Below are positions 32,434 to 40,432 of a stretch of DNA of 44,326 nucleotides, piece by piece. Within the stretch, counting starts at the first letter, position 1; every line of letters begins with the position of its first letter. A program made the translations under genes and the position numbers. Location of the stretch: positions 1 to 44,326 of the forward strand of contig JBEKIF010000036.1 in NCBI GenBank assembly GCA_050011895.1, written 5' to 3'. The notes beneath the pieces were generated by a model, which was given only the letters and a program-made list of their open reading frames with translations, did no database searches and was not told the origin of the DNA. The DNA comes from DATBGO01 sp050011895 (GTDB taxonomy: Bacteria; Actinomycetota; Actinomycetes; Streptosporangiales; Streptosporangiaceae).

Positions 32434-34074
32434 CTAGCGGGTGCCGCCGGTCCGTCGTCGCCAGATCAGCCAGCCAGCTGCGCCGATAACCACAACTGCT
32501 CCGGCAACGGTGCCGGCGATGGCGCCTGGTGACAGCGTTCCGCCGGGGCCGGCTCCTGACGTGCTGCCTGGCGCCGAGCGGGTGCCAGGGGTCGCCGAGC
32601 CGAGGCTCGGGGCCGTGGTCGGTGTCGGCGTGCCGGAGCCGGCTGACCCCGATGCTGTGAAGGCGACCACATGGTCAGCGGCGGGCGCGAGCAGCAGGCC
32701 GTTCCCGACACTCGGGGTCGGGAAATGGTTGGCCACTGCCCCGATCGCGGCCTGCTGCCGGACCTTGCCCGTGGCCGGATCGAGGCCGTACAAGGTGCCG
32801 TTCTGCCCGATGGTCCAGATCAGGCCCGCGGCGACGATGGGCGGCCCGCCGCCCGTTCCCGAGTTCCACACCAGCGAAATCGCAGCCGGGGACTCAGTTG
32901 CCCGGACCGCGATAATGCCGCTCAGGCAGGGCAGGTAGGCGGTCGTCCCGACCACCGCCGCGCCGCCGTCTATGTCGCTGCTGCACAGCTGTCCGGTCAC
33001 GGCCTGCTGTCCGCCGATGCCGCCGAGGCGGGCACCGTTGAGGAGGTAGACGATGCGGGACTTCCCTGTGAGCAGCACCTGGCCATCGGACAGCAGCATC
33101 GGCACCGTCGACATGTCGAGGTCACTAGCGTTGTTGGAGGCCCAGTTGCCCGGCGCGAAGTACTGCAGCAGCTGCAGCGACGGCGAGAGCTCCAGCACCG
33201 CATCACTGTCGTCGAAGGCATGGCCCGCCGTGTGGACCGAGCCGTTCCCGACACTGACCCAGACGTGCCCGCTGCTATCGATGGCAGGCGCTGCCCCGCC
33301 CATCCAGATCGCTCCCTGCGACTCGCCGGCTGCGCCGTCGACGGTGAAGTCCGTCGGCGGACCGCCGGTTTCCTTGACTGCCACCACCCGGCCCCGGTAC
33401 GAGGCACAGTCCCCGTAGTTGCCGCCGAAGCCGAACACTACCTGGCCTGCATCGAGGGCCAGGCCGGTGCGCTGCAGCAGCGCCGCGGTGTCCGCTCCGG
33501 CCGGGTCTACGTTCTGGCTCAGCATGCTCTTGCCTGAGGCGGTGCTCAGGCCGACAAGCAGATGTGCTGGCTTCCCGTTCCGCAGTTCGTCGGCCACCAC
33601 GAAGATCTCGCCGCGGGACCGGTCGATGACCGGCGTGCCCGTGATGCCCACAGTTGGGGTGATGTCGCCGCAGGGCAGCGATCCCGATGGCACCGGACTG
33701 CCCAGATGCGCTGACCAGAGGACCGCGCCAGTGCCACGGGAGAGCGCGTACACCGTGTCGTTCTCGGTCGCTGCATAGATCCGCCCTGACCATACGAGCG
33801 GCTCGCCGTAGATCTCGCCGTCGAGAGCCGGGGAAGTCCACGCCCGTTTGCTGGTATCCACCGCGGCGACCGAATCCACGACGCCGCGGCCGGCGGCATC
33901 ATGGTGGTACACCGTCCAGGAGCCGGAGCCGGAGCTGGAGCCGGAGCCGGAGCCGGCCGCCGCGCTAGCCGACCCGGCCGCCGCTCCAACCGAGCCGGCC
34001 GCGGTAAGCCAGGTCACTGAGACCAGAGCCAGTAGCCAGGTCGATCTGGGCCGCCCGGGCTGCCGCGTTCTCAT
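32434..34074 (-). CDS. Membrane-anchored beta-propeller (PQQ-like) surface protein
   Basis: 546 residues. The N-terminal RSTWLLALVSVTWLTAAGS is a signal peptide, followed by a Ser/Gly-rich linker. Residues about 55-445 contain repeated propeller blades (RIYAATENDTVYALSRGTGAVLW, LIWTIGQNGTLYGLDPATGKV), resembling the PQQ/WD40-like family but without evidence of PQQ binding. A Pro/Thr/Ser-rich stalk precedes one transmembrane helix (GAVVVIGAAGWLIW) and a short RRR tail, so the propeller is displayed outside the membrane. There is no LPxTG motif. Paired cysteines in the propeller suggest disulfides. Ligand and role are unknown. It is probably not enzymatic; polyhydroxy or wall-polymer binding is only a guess. 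Confidence 0.82.
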   Translation of the reverse strand: MRTRQPGRPRSTWLLALVSVTWLTAAGSVGAAAGSASAAAGSGSGSSSGSGSWTVYHHDAAGRGVVDSVAAVDTSKRAWTSPALDGEIYGEPLVWSGRIYAATENDTVYALSRGTGAVLWSAHLGSPVPSGSLPCGDITPTVGITGTPVIDRSRGEIFVVADELRNGKPAHLLVGLSTASGKSMLSQNVDPAGADTAALLQRTGLALDAGQVVFGFGGNYGDCASYRGRVVAVKETGGPPTDFTVDGAAGESQGAIWMGGAAPAIDSSGHVWVSVGNGSVHTAGHAFDDSDAVLELSPSLQLLQYFAPGNWASNNASDLDMSTVPMLLSDGQVLLTGKSRIVYLLNGARLGGIGGQQAVTGQLCSSDIDGGAAVVGTTAYLPCLSGIIAVRATESPAAISLVWNSGTGGGPPIVAAGLIWTIGQNGTLYGLDPATGKVRQQAAIGAVANHFPTPSVGNGLLLAPAADHVVAFTASGSAGSGTPTPTTAPSLGSATPGTRSAPGSTSGAGPGGTLSPGAIAGTVAGAVVVIGAAGWLIWRRRTGGTR

Positions 34075-34135
34075 GCCAGCATCATGACGTAGCAGCGAGG
34101 CCCGCAGGCTGCGTTCTCATGCCAGCATCATGACG
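34065..34135. repeat. 46-bp tandem duplication at the start of the propeller gene
   Basis: A 25-bp block beginning GCGTTCTCATGCCAGCATCA occurs at 34065-34089 and again at 34111-34135, in direct orientation and 46 bases apart, with further shared flanks (GCAGC and CCCGCAGG). The first copy includes the start codon of the propeller gene (minus strand). The second copy, upstream, keeps the same start-codon context but opens only a 12-codon frame. Ribosomes could initiate at either place. Confidence 0.85.
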
Positions 34136-34279
34136 CAGCAGCCCGCAGGCGCCGCCGCCATCTTGCGGCGCGTCACGACCCGGATCCTGTCCGGCCCTGC
34201 CGCGTTGTCTTGGCACCATCGCGACACTGCATCTTGTCCGGGTCGGCTTGCCGGGCAGACGTTTTTCAGGGTCGGCTTG

Positions 34280-34642
34280 TCAGGGCTGACGTTCTCCGTC
34301 GATCGTCAGCTCGACCCGTTCGTTGTAGAAGCACATCAACCCCGCGATCTCCGCCGCTGCCGGGATCGGGTTCTCGTAGCTCCACACGAGATCGTCATGG
34401 AGCTCGCCGCCTGCCTGGACCGACCAGTACGAGGCCTGGCCCTTGAACGGGCAGGTGGTCTGCCGGTCGGTGGGCTGCAGCAGTTCCGTGCGCACGTGGT
34501 CCCTGGGCAGGTAGTAGCGGGTCGGCAGCCCTGTCTCGTCCAGCAGGACGGGCCGGTCCGAATCCGCCAGCTTCACCCCGGCCAGGGTGATCTCAACGTG
34601 AAGCGCGGCAGGAGTAGTCGTGATCTTGTGCCCGGTAGCCAT
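34280..34642 (-). CDS. DUF427 domain protein
   Basis: 120 residues from ATG 34642 (MATGHKITTTPAALHVE), with GAGGTTGG upstream. It carries the DUF427 pattern: GVKLADSDRPVLLDETGLPTRYYLPRDHV near the start, then TDRQTTCPFKGQASYWSV and LVWSYENPIPAAAEIAGLMCFY. The fold is a small beta-barrel (nucleotidyl-transferase-like by structure in some members) and the function is unknown; the CPFKG-x-A-x-Y-W-S-V block is highly conserved. A longer frame to 34741 runs into tandem CCAACTCCAGCA repeats and is not used. The gene stands alone. Confidence 0.88.
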   Translation of the reverse strand: MATGHKITTTPAALHVEITLAGVKLADSDRPVLLDETGLPTRYYLPRDHVRTELLQPTDRQTTCPFKGQASYWSVQAGGELHDDLVWSYENPIPAAAEIAGLMCFYNERVELTIDGERQP

Positions 34643-34783
34643 GCTGATGCCAACCTCAATGCGGCCATGATGATTCCGTGCGGCACTCCAGCACCCAACT
34701 CCAGCACCCAACTCCAGCACCAAATAGCACTCCAGCACCAATGCCGGTCACCAACCGGCCTTCGGACCCAAGGCGCCACCACG

Positions 34784-34851
34784 CTTGTACCGGATTTGGT
34801 GACCACATATCCGGCATTTCGGCTAGGTTTGGCCACCAAATCCGGTACAAG
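34784..34851. repeat. Perfect 18-bp inverted repeat with 32-base centre
   Basis: The left arm CTTGTACCGGATTTGGTG (34784-34801) and right arm CACCAAATCCGGTACAAG (34834-34851) are exact complements. The 32 bases between carry related TTTGG and CCGGCATTTCGG motifs. The element is less GC-rich than its flanks and sits in a 580-bp gap with no gene. Possible identities: a miniature inverted-repeat element, a site left by a transposon, a recombinase or regulator site, or a structured RNA hairpin. No flanking direct duplication of obvious length was seen. Confidence 0.9.
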
Positions 34852-34929
34852 TGGGGCTTGTTCCGGGGAGACCGGCAGCCCGGGAGGGCGATCGGCACTC
34901 CTGGAGCTTCAGTTGCACGGCGACGGCGT

Positions 34930-35005
34930 GGACGGATGGGGCGGGCGCGGACGGATGGGGCAGATATGAATGGATGTGGCAGATGTGAATGGATGTGGCG
35001 GGCGT
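34930..35005. repeat. Four tandem 19-bp imperfect repeats
   Basis: Four 19-bp units in register: 34930-34948, 34949-34967, 34968-34986 and 34987-35005. The consensus is about GRAYGGATGKGGCRGRYRY. Pairs of units share either GGACGGATGGGG or GAATGGATGTGG. They lie in the non-coding gap before the ABC transporter operon and show no reading frame of their own. Confidence 0.85.
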
Positions 35006-35240
35006 GACAGTGCCTGTCTTGTTGCTGGCTACGCCGGCGCTGGTGTGGGCGATGCCGGGCGCCAGGCGCGCCAGGCAAGACAGTTCTTCCCCATGAGTTT
35101 CATGGCCACCTCCGCGCCGCCATTGCCCGCGCGCACCCGGGTCTAACGAGAACATTCCGTACAGGTCCGGACAGGTGGCAACCCGTGAAACGGCGGTAGC
35201 CGACCGTTCTCTGCGCGTCGGCCGGTGGCGGCCGCGACCC

Positions 35241-35254
35241 ATGACAATTGTCAT
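35241..35254. promoter_or_regulatory. Perfect palindrome upstream of the ABC transporter operon
   Basis: ATGACAATTGTCAT is a perfect 14-bp palindrome, AT-rich in a GC-rich setting, 102 bases ahead of the chosen start of the ABC ATPase gene. Similar palindromes are commonly regulator boxes ahead of drug-type ABC-2 exporters in actinobacteria, often controlled by a two-component NarL-type or TetR-type protein. No such regulator gene adjoins this operon. Confidence 0.55.
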
Positions 35255-35356
35255 AGGGGCCCGGTGAGAAAGGGGACTCGATCGGCGCCGCCGCGCGATG
35301 CGACTATGGGACCCATGGCACCGACCCCTAGCACTCACCACCGGCAGGGAACGTGG

Positions 35357-36283
35357 ATGACTAGCAATGGGCAGCCGATGGCCGTTGGTCTCAGCGGAGT
35401 GCACAAGAACTTCGGCTCCGTCCAGGCGGTGCGGGGCATCGACTTGGACATCGCGCCGGGTGAGATCGTCGCTTTCCTTGGCCCTAACGGCGCGGGCAAG
35501 ACCTCGACCATCGACATCATCCTGGGACTGTCCCGGCCGACCGCGGGCGAGGTGTCGGTATTCGGCATGCAGCCACGGCAGGCAATAGCGCGCGGACTCA
35601 TCTCCGCGGTGATGCAGACCGGCGGCCTGCTCAAAGACCTCACTGTGGCGGAGACCGCCCAGTACACCGCGAGCCTGTTCGTGCATTCCAGGCCGGTACA
35701 GGAGGTCCTGAGCCGGGCCGGCATCTCCGGCATCGCCGACCGCAAGGTCGGCAAGTGCTCGGGCGGCGAGCAGCAGCGGCTGCGCTTCGCCATGGCCCTC
35801 CTGCCCGATCCGGAGCTATTGGTCCTCGACGAGCCGACGACCGGGATGGATGTCGAGGGCCGGCGCGGTTTCTGGGCGGCGATCAGGCAGGACACCGCCG
35901 AGGGGCGAACCGTGCTGTTCGCGACGCACTATCTCGAGGAAGCCGACGCCTACGCCGACCGGATCATCCTGGTGCGCCACGGGCAGATCGTCGCCGACGG
36001 CACCGCGGCGGAGATCAAGGCGATGGCCGCGGGCCGGACGGTGCGCGCCACGCTGCCTGGCGCTGATGAGGCCGCGCTGCGCGGCATCCCCGGAGCAGAC
36101 AGCGTCGAGGTGCGCGGTGACACGGTCCTGGTGCACTCCGGCGACAGCGACGCAGTGGCCAGGTACCTGCTGACCACCACGCCAGCCAGGGATCTCGAGA
36201 TAACCACCCGCGGGATCGAGGACGCTTTCATCGCCCTGACCAGCGACGACGCCACAACCAGCAATGCGGGAGGAACTCGATGA
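35357..36283 (+). CDS. ABC-2 type transporter ATP-binding protein
   Basis: About 308 residues from ATG 35357 (GCAGGGA seven bases upstream). Open sequence extends back to 35225 with further ATGs at 35306 and 35315, but homology begins at VGLSGVHKNFGSVQAVRGIDLDI. Motifs: Walker A GPNGAGKTST, Q-loop VMQTGGLL, ABC signature KCSGGEQQRLRFA (a variant of LSGGQ), Walker B LLVLDEPTTGMD and the H-loop ATHYLEEAD. The C-terminal region is the DrrA/NodI-like extension. It belongs to the drug or polyketide exporter group and overlaps the permease gene by 4 bp. Confidence 0.93.
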   Translation: MTSNGQPMAVGLSGVHKNFGSVQAVRGIDLDIAPGEIVAFLGPNGAGKTSTIDIILGLSRPTAGEVSVFGMQPRQAIARGLISAVMQTGGLLKDLTVAETAQYTASLFVHSRPVQEVLSRAGISGIADRKVGKCSGGEQQRLRFAMALLPDPELLVLDEPTTGMDVEGRRGFWAAIRQDTAEGRTVLFATHYLEEADAYADRIILVRHGQIVADGTAAEIKAMAAGRTVRATLPGADEAALRGIPGADSVEVRGDTVLVHSGDSDAVARYLLTTTPARDLEITTRGIEDAFIALTSDDATTSNAGGTR

Positions 36284-37077
36284 GCACGTCGGCCGGCATC
36301 CAGGACCTGACCGCCCGCCAGGCCCCTGGCCTGGGCGGCTTCAACCTAACCGTGCTCAGGCTTGAGGTGCGCCGCCTGCTGCGCAACCGGCGCACCCTCC
36401 TGTTCGCGACGATAGCGCCCGCGTTCTTCTTCCTGATCTTCGGTCTTAACGCGGCATACGCCAGCGAGCCCGCGGGGCACGGTAACGTCTCTGCGTTCGT
36501 GATGATCAGCATGGCGCTGTACGGTGCCGTGCTCGCGACCACCAGCGGCGGCGCACTGGTATCGATCGAGCGCGCCGCCGGCTGGAGCCGCCAGCTCCGG
36601 CTGACCCCGCTGTCGGCGCCGGCCTACATCGCCATCAAGGTGCTGACCGCGCTGGTACTCGGGCTGGCCTCGGTAGTGGTGGTCTACGCGGTCGGGGCCC
36701 TGACCGGCAAGCCATCGATGCCTGGCTATCTATGGATCGCCACCGGGCTCAGCGTCTGGGTCGGCTCGCTACTGTTCGCGGCGTTCGGCTTGTTCATGGG
36801 CTATCTGCTGCCGACCGAGAATGTCATGCAGATCCTGGGCTTCGTGCTGATCCTGTTCGCCTTTGCCGGCGGTCTGTTCATCCCGCTCAGCCAGTACCCC
36901 CACGTGCTCCAGACGCTCGCCATGTACACGCCGCTCTACGGCCTCAACGAGCTCACGCATGCGCCGCTGCTCGGCGTGGGCGTCGACGTCGCGTGGGTCG
37001 CAAACGTCTTGGTCTGGCTGGTCATCTTCGCTGGCGGCGCGATGTGGCGATTCCGTAAGGACACTGCCCGGGTCTGA
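36280..37077 (+). CDS. ABC-2 type transporter permease
   Basis: 265 residues, starting at ATG 36280 inside the ATGA overlap with the ATPase gene. It has six hydrophobic segments: LLFATIAPAFFFLIFGL, FVMISMALYGAVLATTSGG, VLTALVLGLASVVVVYAVGAL, GLSVWVGSLLFAAFGLFMGYLL, ILGFVLILFAFAGGLFIPLSQ and a final one near WVANVLVWLVIF. The pattern is that of ABC-2 membrane domains that pair as dimers with a DrrA-like ATPase. Together the two genes make a complete exporter of unknown cargo, with no resistance or biosynthesis gene nearby to identify it. Confidence 0.92.
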   Translation: MSTSAGIQDLTARQAPGLGGFNLTVLRLEVRRLLRNRRTLLFATIAPAFFFLIFGLNAAYASEPAGHGNVSAFVMISMALYGAVLATTSGGALVSIERAAGWSRQLRLTPLSAPAYIAIKVLTALVLGLASVVVVYAVGALTGKPSMPGYLWIATGLSVWVGSLLFAAFGLFMGYLLPTENVMQILGFVLILFAFAGGLFIPLSQYPHVLQTLAMYTPLYGLNELTHAPLLGVGVDVAWVANVLVWLVIFAGGAMWRFRKDTARV

Positions 37078-37219
37078 GCTTCCCGTGGGGCCCGGGCTTC
37101 GGTCCGTGCCTGGCGCGGCGCGAGCCTCACCCGCGAGCCTGGCCTGCGAGCCCGGCCCGGTCAGCCGTGGGGCGGAGACTACCTCCGGCGCCCCGGGCGG
37201 CCGCTGGCAGACTTGAGAC

Positions 37220-38164
37220 GTGCCAGACGTGGATAACGCGGATATATCGCGGCCAGCGCCGGATCGGCCCGGCGCCGCGGACGCTGGCCCTGTCCCGGAG
37301 GCCGACGCGGTCATCGCGTTCTGGCGGGAGCTCGGGCTGCCAGGCCTGGTGGACGTGCACACCCATTTCATGCCGCCGAACGTGCTCACCAAGGTCTGGG
37401 CCTTCTTCGAGGACGGCCGCGCGGCGACCGGACAGGCCTGGCCGATCGTCTACCGGCAGCCCGAGGAGGACCGGCTGGCGTTGCTGCGGGCGTTCGGCGT
37501 GCGCAGGTTCAGCGCGCTGCTGTATCCGCATAAACCAGGCATGGCATCCTGGCTGAACACCTGGGCGGCTGACTTCGCGGCCAGGACCCCGGACGCCCTG
37601 CACAGCGCCACCTTCTTCGCGGAGCCTGGCGCCGTCGGGCACGTAGCGGACGCGATCGCCGCTGGCGCCCGGCTTTTCAAGGCGCACCTGCAGGTGGGCG
37701 GTTACGACCCGCGGGACGAACTGCTTGATCCGGTCTGGGGACTGCTCGCCGAGGCGGCCGTGCCGGTGATCGTGCACTGCGGCTCGGCGCCGACGCCGGG
37801 ACGGTATACCGGTCCCGGCCCGATGTCGGCGGTGCTCGCCCGCCATCCTGCGCTGATCGCGATCATCGCCCATCTCGGGGCGCCGGAGTATGGCGAGTTC
37901 CTCGGCCTCGCGCGACGCTATCCTGGCGTCCATCTCGACACCACGATGGCGTTCACCAGCTTCCTCGAGCGCCTGGCGCCGTTCCCCGCTGAGCTGCTTC
38001 CCCAGCTGGCCGCGGCGGGTGACCGCATCCTGCTGGGCAGCGACTTCCCCAACGTTCCCTATCCCTATCTGCACCAGCTGCAGGTTCTGGCCGGCCTGGG
38101 GCTAGGCACCGAATGGCTGCGCGCCGTCTGTTATCAGAACGCGGTCCGGCTGCTCGGACTGTGA
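37220..38164 (+). CDS. Amidohydrolase 2 family metal-dependent hydrolase
   Basis: 314 residues from GTG 37220. It is a TIM-barrel hydrolase of the ACMSD/Amidohydro_2 family: the HxH metal pair in VDVHTHFMP (His47 and His49), a third histidine in VIVHCGSAPT, a further one in AHLGAPEYGEFL, and the catalytic Asp in LLGSDFPNV. The C-terminal AVCYQNAVRLLGL is the common family ending. Members decarboxylate or hydrolyse aromatic or lactone substrates; the specific reaction is not predictable. The first 30 residues are Ala/Asp/Pro-rich and may be untranslated or disordered. Confidence 0.9.
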   Translation: MPDVDNADISRPAPDRPGAADAGPVPEADAVIAFWRELGLPGLVDVHTHFMPPNVLTKVWAFFEDGRAATGQAWPIVYRQPEEDRLALLRAFGVRRFSALLYPHKPGMASWLNTWAADFAARTPDALHSATFFAEPGAVGHVADAIAAGARLFKAHLQVGGYDPRDELLDPVWGLLAEAAVPVIVHCGSAPTPGRYTGPGPMSAVLARHPALIAIIAHLGAPEYGEFLGLARRYPGVHLDTTMAFTSFLERLAPFPAELLPQLAAAGDRILLGSDFPNVPYPYLHQLQVLAGLGLGTEWLRAVCYQNAVRLLGL

Positions 38165-38277
38165 GTCCGCTGGCCGCGATGGGCCGGAGGCGGGTCGCGG
38201 CCCGGCCTTGGCTGCCCGCCGTCGGTGCAGTCAGCCTGGCGCGTCCGTGATCGCGGACAGAGCGCTGTCTGGCACCG

Positions 38278-39507
38278 TTACGAGCGGGACTGGATCTGCA
38301 GGAGGAACTCGGCGTTCGACGCTGTCTCGCGCGTCTTGGCGAGGAGCAGCTCGATGGCCTGCTGCGCGTCGAGTTCGGCGAGCACCCCGCGGAGCACCGC
38401 CATGACGGCGCCCTCCTCCGGGGACATCAGCAGGTCGTCCCGGCGGGTGCTTGACGGCGTCACGTCGATCGCCGGGAAGATGCGTTTCTCCGCGAGATCA
38501 CGGCGCAGCCGCAGTTCCATGTTGCCGGTGCCCTTGAATTCCTCGAAGAACACATCGTCCATCCGTGATCCGGTCTCCACCAGGGCAGTGGACAAAATGG
38601 TGAGCGAACCGCCGTCCTCGATGTTCCTGGCGGCACCGAGGAACTTGCGCGGCGGGTAAAGAGCGCTCACAGCCACCCCGCCGGCCAGGATACGGCTGCT
38701 TGACGGGGCGGCGAGGTTATAGGCGCGGCCAAGCCGGGTGATGGAGTCAAGGAGCACGACGACGTCGCCGCCCAGCTCCACCAGGCGTTTGGCACGCTCG
38801 ATCGCCAGTTCGGCGACGGCGATATGCTCAGCCGCAGGCTGATCGAAGGTGGCGCAGATGACCTCGCCGCGTACTGACCTTCGCAGGTCAGTTACCTCTT
38901 CGGGTCGCTCGCCGACGAGCACGACCATCAGGTGGACTTCGGGGTGATTGGCGGCGATCGCTGCGGCGAGCGCCTGGAGCACCATAGTCTTGCCCGCTTT
39001 CGGCGGGGACACGATGAGGCCGCGCTGGCCCTTGCCGATGGGGCTGACCAGGTCGATGATCCGTGCCGTCGGTGAACCGCCGGCCGGCTCGAGACGGAGG
39101 CGCTCGTTTGGGTACAGCGGCGTCAGCTTGGCGAAGTCGGGGCGCTCCTTAGCGCCGACGGGGTCCCGGCCGTTGACGGCCTCGATGCTGACCACCGTGA
39201 TGTTCGTCGTCGCCGCGCCGGTTTTCGCTGCGGCGCCGTTTTTCGCTGCGGCGCCGTTTTTCGCTGCGGCGCTGCCGTGGCGGGCCGCCCGGGCTGAGCC
39301 CTCGATGTGATCACCTGCGCGCAGGCCGTACTGCCTGAGGAGAGCGGCGGGCAGCTGGACGTCGTCCCGGCTGCTCTGGTAGCCGCTGGTGCGGACGAAC
39401 GCCGAGTTGCCTGCGACGTCAAGGATGCCTGATACCGGGATCGGCGGGCTTTCGTGGGTCTGGTTGGTGCGCGACGGTGCCGCGCGTGGTTCGGTAATGG
39501 TTGTCAT
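38278..39507 (-). CDS. rho: Transcription termination factor Rho, short form
   Basis: 409 residues from ATG 39507 (AAGGAA upstream; the frame back to 39543 is not used). The cold-shock-like RNA-binding part is GILDVAGNSAFVRTSGYQSSRDDVQLP. The ATPase core has Walker A PPKAGKTM (Lys173), VLVGERPEEVTDLRR, Walker B VVVLLDSITRLGRAYN, the Q-loop and the R-loop-like RKFLGAARNIEDGGSLTIL. A three-fold AAAKNG repeat lies between RNA-binding and core domains. Most actinobacterial Rho proteins are 600-700 residues with a long basic insertion; this one lacks it, so it may be a paralogue rather than the main Rho. The true genome copy number is unknown. Confidence 0.93.
   Translation of the reverse strand: MTTITEPRAAPSRTNQTHESPPIPVSGILDVAGNSAFVRTSGYQSSRDDVQLPAALLRQYGLRAGDHIEGSARAARHGSAAAKNGAAAKNGAAAKTGAATTNITVVSIEAVNGRDPVGAKERPDFAKLTPLYPNERLRLEPAGGSPTARIIDLVSPIGKGQRGLIVSPPKAGKTMVLQALAAAIAANHPEVHLMVVLVGERPEEVTDLRRSVRGEVICATFDQPAAEHIAVAELAIERAKRLVELGGDVVVLLDSITRLGRAYNLAAPSSSRILAGGVAVSALYPPRKFLGAARNIEDGGSLTILSTALVETGSRMDDVFFEEFKGTGNMELRLRRDLAEKRIFPAIDVTPSSTRRDDLLMSPEEGAVMAVLRGVLAELDAQQAIELLLAKTRETASNAEFLLQIQSRS
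39215..39268. repeat. Three 18-bp repeats within rho
   Basis: Three in-register 18-bp units (GCGCCGTTTTTCGCTGCG type) encode the AAAKNG/AAAKTG repeats between the RNA-binding and ATPase domains of Rho on the minus strand. The repeat adds a small positively charged linker at the position where other actinobacterial Rho proteins carry a long basic insertion. Confidence 0.85.
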
Positions 39508-40022
39508 GGGGTTCCTTTCGGGAGAAAAGACGCGGCTGGGCACGTCCTGGAAAGCGGTGCGCAGGCACGAGGGCAGGCCAGGGAAAACGCAGCGCTTATT
39601 TAACGAAATTCGTGTGAGCAGCCGCGATCAGGAGGCAGACACCACCGGGGCCAAACCGGCGCTTTATTAACCGCTCGACGTCAGTGCCCGGGTCTTTCCC
39701 GGGGACGGAGCCCTGCGAACCTGCTCGGCTAAAAGCCGCTGAGCGAATTAGCCCGGCCCGTAACGGCGGGGGGACATCGCCTAGGCCGACTATATACCGC
39801 AACACCGGAGCACTGGCAAGTCATTCCCCGATGCCTGAGCCACGTTGGCCGGCCTCAGGTGCCTGGTGGGGCCGGCGCTCCACTGATCGACCGCGATCAT
39901 GAGAGCGGGCCGCTCGCGCATTCGTCACGATGGCGGCCTGCGCGACGGCGCCTGGGTCGCCGAGGCCACCGCGTTGATCGGCCTCGGTGTCGATGACGGT
40001 GACCCGGTCGGTGGTGCTGCGG
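39508..40022. other. Long leader/intergenic region upstream of rho
   Basis: A 515-base non-coding stretch between rho and the Cys-rich gene, both minus strand. It has AT-rich islands at about 39594-39616 and 39660-39672 and several small stem-forming blocks. It is much longer than a simple promoter needs. Rho leaders in other bacteria mediate autoregulation, so an untranslated leader with a control function is plausible. A minus-strand 69-codon frame (39805 to 39596) is open here but has no clear ribosome site and no recognised homology. Nothing coding was accepted. Confidence 0.45.
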
Positions 40023-40307
40023 CTACCCGCGCGGCCCCCGGAAAACCCGCCGCCACCACCTCCGGTTCCCGAGAAGTAACAGCCGTTCCCGCCACGTCAG
40101 CCTGGGGGACGGCTTGTGTATGCACAGGCCGGTATTGCCAGGAAGCAGGCAGTCGCCTCCGCAGTCGCCCAGGCAGTGCCGGCAATGGCGGACGGTGGGC
40201 AGGGGCGCCCCGCCGGGATTCGTCCCGCTCATGGCCCAGGGATACGCGTGTCCCGCGGCCCAGTCAAACGCGTCGACCACCGGGCCGCGCTGCTCGGGCA
40301 GTCCCAC
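40023..40307 (-). CDS. Small Cys-rich protein, function unknown
   Basis: 94 residues from GTG 40307, which has AGGAG seven bases upstream, a better start than the TTG at 40367. The centre reads RHCRHCLGDCGGDCLLPG followed by NTGLCIHK, giving five cysteines in a CxxC-x3-C-x3-C-x7-C arrangement plus histidines, likely a zinc or Fe-S site or a disulfide knot. The C-terminal third is basic with hydrophobic patches (LTWRERLLLLG, RRWWRRVFRGPRG). I do not recognise the family with certainty. It is divergent from the LON-domain gene with 125 bp between them, and in the same direction as rho. Confidence 0.6.
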   Translation of the reverse strand: MGLPEQRGPVVDAFDWAAGHAYPWAMSGTNPGGAPLPTVRHCRHCLGDCGGDCLLPGNTGLCIHKPSPRLTWRERLLLLGNRRWWRRVFRGPRG

Positions 40308-40432
40308 TGTCGTGCTCCTGGGCCTGCGAACTCTCGGCACGCTCGTTCTGCATGCTGGTTCAGGCAAGTACCGAGACGCGAAGGGGCGGCCATGGCCCGC
40401 TTGCCGAGTCGGCTCCGGAATACTGTCGCTGC

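Noticed and set aside
39899..40432. An upstream extension of about 178 codons to the LON-domain protein.
   Set aside because: The LON domain starts exactly at ATG 40433, and the extension overlaps the Cys-rich gene on the other strand, which has its own ribosome site.
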